Shown here: positions 59,601 to 64,000 of the stretch, one piece after another
Layout: the number at the start of each line of letters is the position of its first letter
Numbering within the stretch: position 1 is the stretch's first letter
Program-made: the position numbers and the translations under genes
Source of the DNA: Polysphondylium violaceum
Lineage: Eukaryota; Evosea; Eumycetozoa; Dictyosteliales; Dictyosteliaceae
Length of the DNA: 64,000 bases
Direction of reading: 5' to 3'
Assembly (NCBI GenBank): GCA_000277445.1
Contig: AJWJ01000002.1
Location: forward strand, 96,970 to 160,969
Notes under the pieces: model-generated
The model's database searches: none
Seen by the model: only the letters and a program-made list of their open reading frames with translations
What the model was told of the DNA's origin: nothing

Positions 59601-60721
59601 CATTTGTTCACTTTGACAACTCTGGAAAGAAATATCGTCAACTCTATTCAAAGAATACCATTGGAGGTGCTGAAAAACATTGCGCCCAAACAATGGCCTT
59701 TGCCAATGATATTTCTGAAGGTTATGGTACAAATATGACCTACTGTGATTATGGTTCAAGAACCAACTTGCTCTATCCAATTAGAATTGACTTTAATGCA
59801 CCCAATTTCTTTGAAAGCACCAAGAAACCAATCATTACTCTAAAATTTGTGGCCACTTATAAAAATATTACCAATGGTGTTATTGTAACAAAGGATATTA
59901 TAAAAACAAATCCTGAACCAGTCATTATCGATTGGGTTTCTAATCAAGCCATCATTTTGAATCAAAATGGTGTCGCTGATAATCTTGATGTTTACTATGG
60001 CAGTAGTTCATTTGAAAATCGTTGGGGATGGCATTTGTCAAGAAATGTTCTCAAGCAAGCTCCACCTCGTGGACCCGTCACTTGTGCAAATTTGTCTCCA
60101 AATACCCCATGTCGAGATCAAGTTGGTTTCTCTTTTGATGGTAATCCCAAACCATTTAGCAGCTCAGATCCTAGACCTGTACCAAGTGAAAATTATGAAG
60201 GTCGAGGTCTATGGACTAGAAATATTAATGAACAAGCTCCACTTATCAACTGGTTCCGTTGGAGAGGATATATTTATAACAGAGAATTATATAATCAAAA
60301 ACTTTTAGTTGAACATTTATCATTCATTGGTTTACAAACTAGAGTTCTTTGGGTTAAAGTCTATATACCAAATCCAACAACTCCATGGCTCAATAATATT
60401 AAAGCCTATCACATTAAAACAGACCAAAATCCAGATTCACAAGCCAAAGAGTTTATTGAAATTGATTTTAGAGAACTAACTCCAAAAGATCGTTTTTCTC
60501 CATGGAAATTCTTGGACATGGTTCCTTTGGAAAGATCACAACCAAAACAACTCTTTTTCTATCACAATTATAATTTCCAACTCAATGGTGTTATGGTTCA
60601 TGATTGGGGTAAACCAATTTTAAATCCAGTCAATTTTGATTATGCAACTGTTTTATTTAATGCAAATTCTACCACTATAGTTCCATTTGTTGAAAGTACA
60701 GTTGAATATGACCTTCTTTAA
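53627..60721 (+). CDS. Giant secreted MACPF protein with IPT/TIG and beta-helix regions
   Basis: Four exons (53627-53684, 53776-54102, 54163-54474 and 54540-60721; all introns phase 1) give 2,292 residues. A signal peptide (NTLFLFLLLLLSISF) starts it. The first ~940 residues are beta-rich Ig-like repeats that the smaller neighbour lacks. An IPT/TIG domain (~943-1030) has APITDMGGDLTIFGQRF. A beta-helix region (~1031-1200) has YVDPTQVCTTGC, IDCQNYGFGFKV and NGGAIYISG. Cys-rich and PA14-like segments (~1240-1440) lead to CGDKICNEEPNSCFQDC. The MACPF domain (~1500-1870) has KRYGTHHYKDAYLGG near residue 1706 and Ser-rich hairpin segments (SASANVAFSKEKS). The C-terminal ~400 residues are beta-rich and unassigned. 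No membrane anchor is seen. Pore formation is inferred from the family. Confidence 0.85.
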
Positions 60722-60787
60722 AATAAATATAAATACAATTTATTATTCTTTTTGTCTACACTAATGGTTTTATAATATGTTTTTTAT

Positions 60788-61707
60788 TTATACATCAATT
60801 GCAATACCTTTAATAGTGATTTTTTGAGCATCAACTTTTGGAATTTCAGCATTAATTTTGAATTTTCGACCAAAAATTTTACATTTCATAAAATCAATTG
60901 GATGAATATTATGATTATGGAATGCCTTTCTATAGAAAATAATTAAATAAATGGTTGAAATAATAAATCCAGCAATAAAATCATTGGATCCTTGTGATCT
61001 ATGCCATGTTTCAATAAAATGAGTCTTTAGATTAAAAGGATTAGTAAATAATTATATTTTTAAATGTTATGAGTTTAAATACATACTCCAACAAAAGTAC
61101 CATGATTTGAAACACAAAAACCTGAAATTACACTTGAACAATCTTTAACATGTCTATAAAAACATGAAAAGTTGAAAATGAAACCAATGTATACACAATA
61201 AATAATATAGTATGCAGTGTAAGCAACACACATTCCAATTGATTTAGCCAATTCAAAATCTTGATTTTTAAATCTAATCAAACAGCATAAAATAAATAGA
61301 CCTAAAGTTGGGAAAAGGATATTTTGAAAAACTGCAAGTGATGAAAAAAAGAAATAGGGTGTAGAATCATTTTTGTTGTAATTTCTTTCATAGACTTTGG
61401 AAATAGCAGTGTTTTCAGTAATGGCATTCAAAGTAGAGTTGTAGGTAGTTTGGGAATGATATTTGAGATAATAGTCAGATTTGAAAATTAGATTAGGTTT
61501 ACCACCATCATTGATTGCTGCATCGTAATTGGTGATTGTTACAGTATAGTATGATTCATCAATGGAAATTGTAAAAATACAAAATAATATGATTAATAAA
61601 ATAAAGGATGGTCCATTGAATTTTTTAAATTTAAAAGGTTTTGTAGCTGCTTCTATTTCATTATTATTATTTATATCTTTTTTATTATCTGTATCTATTT
61701 GAGTCAT
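60788..61707 (-). CDS. Multi-pass membrane protein, unknown
   Basis: Two exons, 61087-61707 and 60788-61024; the 62-nt phase-0 intron gives 285 residues. About four membrane spans are visible: FILLIILFCIFTISI, VFQNILFPTLGLFILCCLI, CVAYTAYYIIYCVYIGFIF and FIAGFIISTIYLIIFY. The first loop holds N-x-S/T sites and a YYLKYHSQTTYN segment, which could be luminal. A conserved-looking C-terminal cytosolic tail has CKIFGRKFKINAEIPKVDAQ. No family is recognised. Its stop lies only 66 bp from the stop of the convergent MACPF gene, so the 3' UTRs probably overlap. Confidence 0.75.
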
Positions 61708-61869
61708 ATTTGCTGAGTATATAATTTACAAAGTTTCTACAATAATATTTATAAATTTAATAATTGTTGTCATTAATTTAAAGTCTAACCAAAAAGTGAA
61801 ATTAATATTTTTATTAAATTTTCATCCCACTCCTCAAATTGTTTAAAGAAGAGGTTGTGTTATTGAAAT

Positions 61870-61909
61870 GTGAGGGGTGTGTGAGGAGAAATGAGATAGT
61901 GGGGGTGAT
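61870..61909 (-). promoter_or_regulatory. G-rich element upstream of the membrane gene
   Basis: GAGGGGTGTGTGAGG followed by GTGGGGGTGAT, about 165-200 bp upstream of the minus-strand membrane protein. The 11-mer is identical to those at 4468 and 7861. Regulatory role is inferred. Confidence 0.3.
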
Positions 61910-62610
61910 AATTTAAAAACATCAATTATAATATCTATCCAAGGAAAAAGGGTATAATTTAAATTTTAAAATTTGATGAAAGATAGAATCTTTTTCGAAA
62001 ATTCTTGATGGAGATTCAATTATTTTTTTTCATCACCCCTCAATACGAATCTTGATATTGTTTTCTCTTGACACAATTTGTTAACACAAAGATTTTAAAA
62101 AATTTATATCACCCACTAAACACATTTTCAATACAACTCACACACCAAAAAAAATATAATAGAATAGATATTTCACAATTTTGAAATCTATAAATTTCTG
62201 TTTTACCTTTTTAAGATTTAGCTGGGTGTTTAATAATAAATATACTAAATAAAATTAAAGTATTTATCTATATCAAGAACTAGTAATTATATTGATAAAC
62301 TTTCACCTCTCTGTATGCGAGTAGGAATAATTTTACTTATTTTTTTCTCGAGAAAGAGATTATATTTTTTTTAAAAAAATCCTTTTGTAAATTGTAAGAA
62401 TATTATCAATTTTGTTAAAATCTTATTCCTTAAAACATTTGTTTTAGGTTTTTTCTATTAGGTAGAAGAACTCCTGTTTGATAATAATAGGATGGAGACA
62501 AATACAACCCTTTGATAATTTTTGTTTAATTAGGTCCTTTTTTATTGAGTTAATATTTTATAAATAATCTAAAATTAATTTATTTTTGTTAAGTAAGATA
62601 GGCAATAAAT

Positions 62611-62661
62611 AGTCTAAAATCTCAACTTTTTTTGTTTAAATTAGGATGTAGACAATTACTT
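62611..62661. repeat. Direct repeat copy 1 upstream of tRNA
   Basis: Contains CTAAAATCTCAACTTTTTTT then AATTAGGATGTAGACAATTACT. It is repeated at 62695-62742. A weaker related stretch (GGATGGAGACAAATAC) lies near 62490, suggesting an older third copy. Confidence 0.7.
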
Positions 62662-62694
62662 AATAAAAAAAATTATCTTGTTCCTCCTTCAATC

Positions 62695-62742
62695 CTCTAA
62701 AGTCTTAACTTTTTGTTTTAATTAGGATGTAGACAATTACTC
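62695..62742. repeat. Direct repeat copy 2 upstream of tRNA
   Basis: CTAAAGTCTTAACTTTTTG then AATTAGGATGTAGACAATTACT, about 84 bp from copy 1. The 22-bp core is identical. It ends about 60 bp before the tRNA gene. Confidence 0.7.
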
Positions 62743-62802
62743 TAAAGTTTTAACACCACCCATTAGAATAAAAATTTTAGATGTTTAGTATATATCATAA
62801 AA

Positions 62803-62873
62803 GGTTTTATGGTGTAATTGGTAGCACTCGGGACTTTGAATCCCGCAATCTGAGTTCGATTCTCAGTAGAACC
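62803..62873 (+). tRNA. tRNA-Gln (anticodon UUG)
   Basis: 71-nt cloverleaf with no intron. The acceptor stem GGTTTTA pairs with TAGAACC (one G-U wobble). The D arm is TGTAATTGGTAGCA. The anticodon stem CGGGA/TCCCG encloses loop CTTTGAA with anticodon TTG, read as Gln codon CAA. The T arm CTGAG-TTCGATT-CTCAG contains the B-box GTTCGATTC. CCA is not encoded. A T-run 3 bases past the end can terminate RNA polymerase III. Confidence 0.97.
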
Positions 62874-62939
62874 ATTTAATTTTTATCATATCTTTTATCG
62901 GGCTTTCCTTTTTTATATTTTTAATTTCATAAAAACACA

Positions 62940-64000
62940 TTGTTATAAAAGACTTCGCGTTATAAAATAAACCAGTTGCGCATAGCATTAGTTATTACCA
63001 AGATATATCTTGAGTTTGTTACTTTACTAGAGTTACCACTCTTATACTTTTTTCTTTTTTGGGTGGGGATGGGATGGGGAAGGATGGTCTAAATCATGAC
63101 AAAGAACTCGAAATCTAAAACTAAGCAAAGTGCTGAAGAGGTGTCCAAATTGAACAAGTTCTCAATAGACAAATAGGTCAATTGCAAAAGGAAAAAGAAA
63201 ATGAGAATTCTTAAGAAAGCGAATGAAGAGCTATTAGCACAACAGAATAAAGCAATTAACGATCTAAACGAAAAAAGTCGGGATTATCGAGCAAAAAAAC
63301 GACGAAAGTCGAGTTTTATTTAAGTAGAATGTACTAGAGCTGATCAATAAAAAGCCGAAAGATGAATGGATCGCTGATTTCAAATCACTTTGCAAAAATA
63401 TGAACAAAAACACCGAAAATCTCGACCCAACGTAAGTAAAGACGTTCTTTAATAATCGTTGTCTAGCCGAGGATACCTATAAGAGTATCTCGAGCCAATT
63501 TGTCAGAGAAAAAAGAGCCACTACGAAATGGGAGGAGCCTAGAAGACTCACGTAGATGATGCGGTAAAAGAAATAGCAAAAGCTTTATTATCATTCCACA
63601 GACTAATGATCTCTGTAGGGAATGCCAAAAAAAGAACACGTGGACTTTGCTATTAACAACGTCTGGCCAGAAATCTGCAAATTCTTACCACAAGGCGAAA
63701 CCGATGCTGAGAAAATCGAGTACTACAAAGAATATAACCAAAAAGTGGCAAAAGCTGTAATCTTTAGCATTCTACCAGTATATATGCATTCCGATGCATC
63801 TAAACTGAAGGATGCCAAAGAACAAAAAGGATCCGAGTACGCCGCTGCGATCAAACAGTTATTATCTGATCAAAGCGAAGTTCGAAAGGTACCAAATCAC
63901 CCACCAACAACTTGCAACAACTACAACACAACGAAGTTCAAAGAGATAATAAAAACATTTTTATCTCTGAAGAACCTAAAAAATAAAAATGCAATAAATA
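62940..64000 (+). pseudogene. Decayed retroelement-like gag region downstream of the tRNA
   Basis: The sequence from about 63096 is coding-like but broken by stops and frame changes. It begins with an ATG reading MTKNSKSKTKQSAEEVSKLN and stops soon after. It continues in pieces: KKANEELLAQQNKAINDLNE, KKPKDEWIADFKSLCKNMNK, CLAEDTYKSISSQFVREKRA, FAINNVWPEICKFLPQGETD and QKVAKAVIFSILPVY. The Lys/Glu/Gln-rich helical leader and later helical body fit a gag-like structural protein; no zinc knuckle or reverse transcriptase is seen before the window ends. It starts within ~230 bp downstream of a tRNA gene, where several dictyostelid retrotransposons insert (known). TGTTA at 62940 could be the left edge. 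The element type cannot be assigned. Confidence 0.5.

Larger units (their letters stand above)
61708..62802. other. Intergenic region with degenerate direct repeats
   Basis: 1.1-kb AT-rich spacer. It holds a GTGGGGGTGAT element at 61899-61909 and a degenerate tandem repeat at 62611-62742, just upstream of the tRNA. No open frame is convincing. Confidence 0.6.

Overview
The window looks like a chromosomal piece of a dictyostelid social amoeba. Short AT-rich introns (40-90 nt, GTA...TAG) interrupt compact genes. Coding sequence carries Asn, Gln, Ser and Thr homopolymer tracts, and spacers are very AT-rich with long A/T runs. The gene set includes an Lvs-type BEACH protein, REJ/IPT domain proteins, FNIP/ankyrin-type proteins and tandem P450s. 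Exons are richer in GC than I would expect for Dictyostelium discoideum, so another dictyostelid lineage is more likely (inference). I rebuilt gene models by matching splice phases; every spliced model below closes in frame.

Layout. 0-8 kb: the 3' end of a nucleotidyltransferase (PAP/TUTase type), an ankyrin protein, a secreted EGF-like protein, a PIG-P subunit of the GPI-GlcNAc transferase, and cytosolic seryl-tRNA synthetase. 7.9-16.4 kb: a 2,773-residue BEACH protein. 18-31 kb: a CaMK-type kinase, a SAM-PH-DUF4139 protein, decayed fragments, an FMN reductase, two tandem cytochrome P450s and a WD40 protein. 31-38 kb: an RS-rich protein, a RhiA-like protein, more decayed fragments, an ankyrin protein and an RMDN-like TPR protein. 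38.8-45.1 kb: a 2,061-residue membrane protein joining two glycosyltransferase domains to IPT/TIG, REJ, GPS, a membrane span and an IQ motif. 45.5-47.6 kb: a LUC7-like U1 snRNP protein and a small FNIP-like protein. 47.8-60.7 kb: a block of secreted proteins, made of a divergent pair of small paralogues followed by a divergent pair of large MACPF (perforin-like) proteins that also carry beta-helix and PA14-like regions. 60.8-64 kb: a multi-pass membrane protein, a tRNA-Gln(UUG) gene and a decayed retroelement-like gag region downstream of the tRNA.

Most genes are unrelated housekeeping or signalling genes. The parts that may work together are the secreted MACPF and small-protein block and the adjacent surface-receptor-like glycosyltransferase/REJ/GPS protein. 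These are the best candidates for an undescribed recognition or defence function, but only architecture and neighbourhood support that. All family calls come from reading motifs, with no database search.
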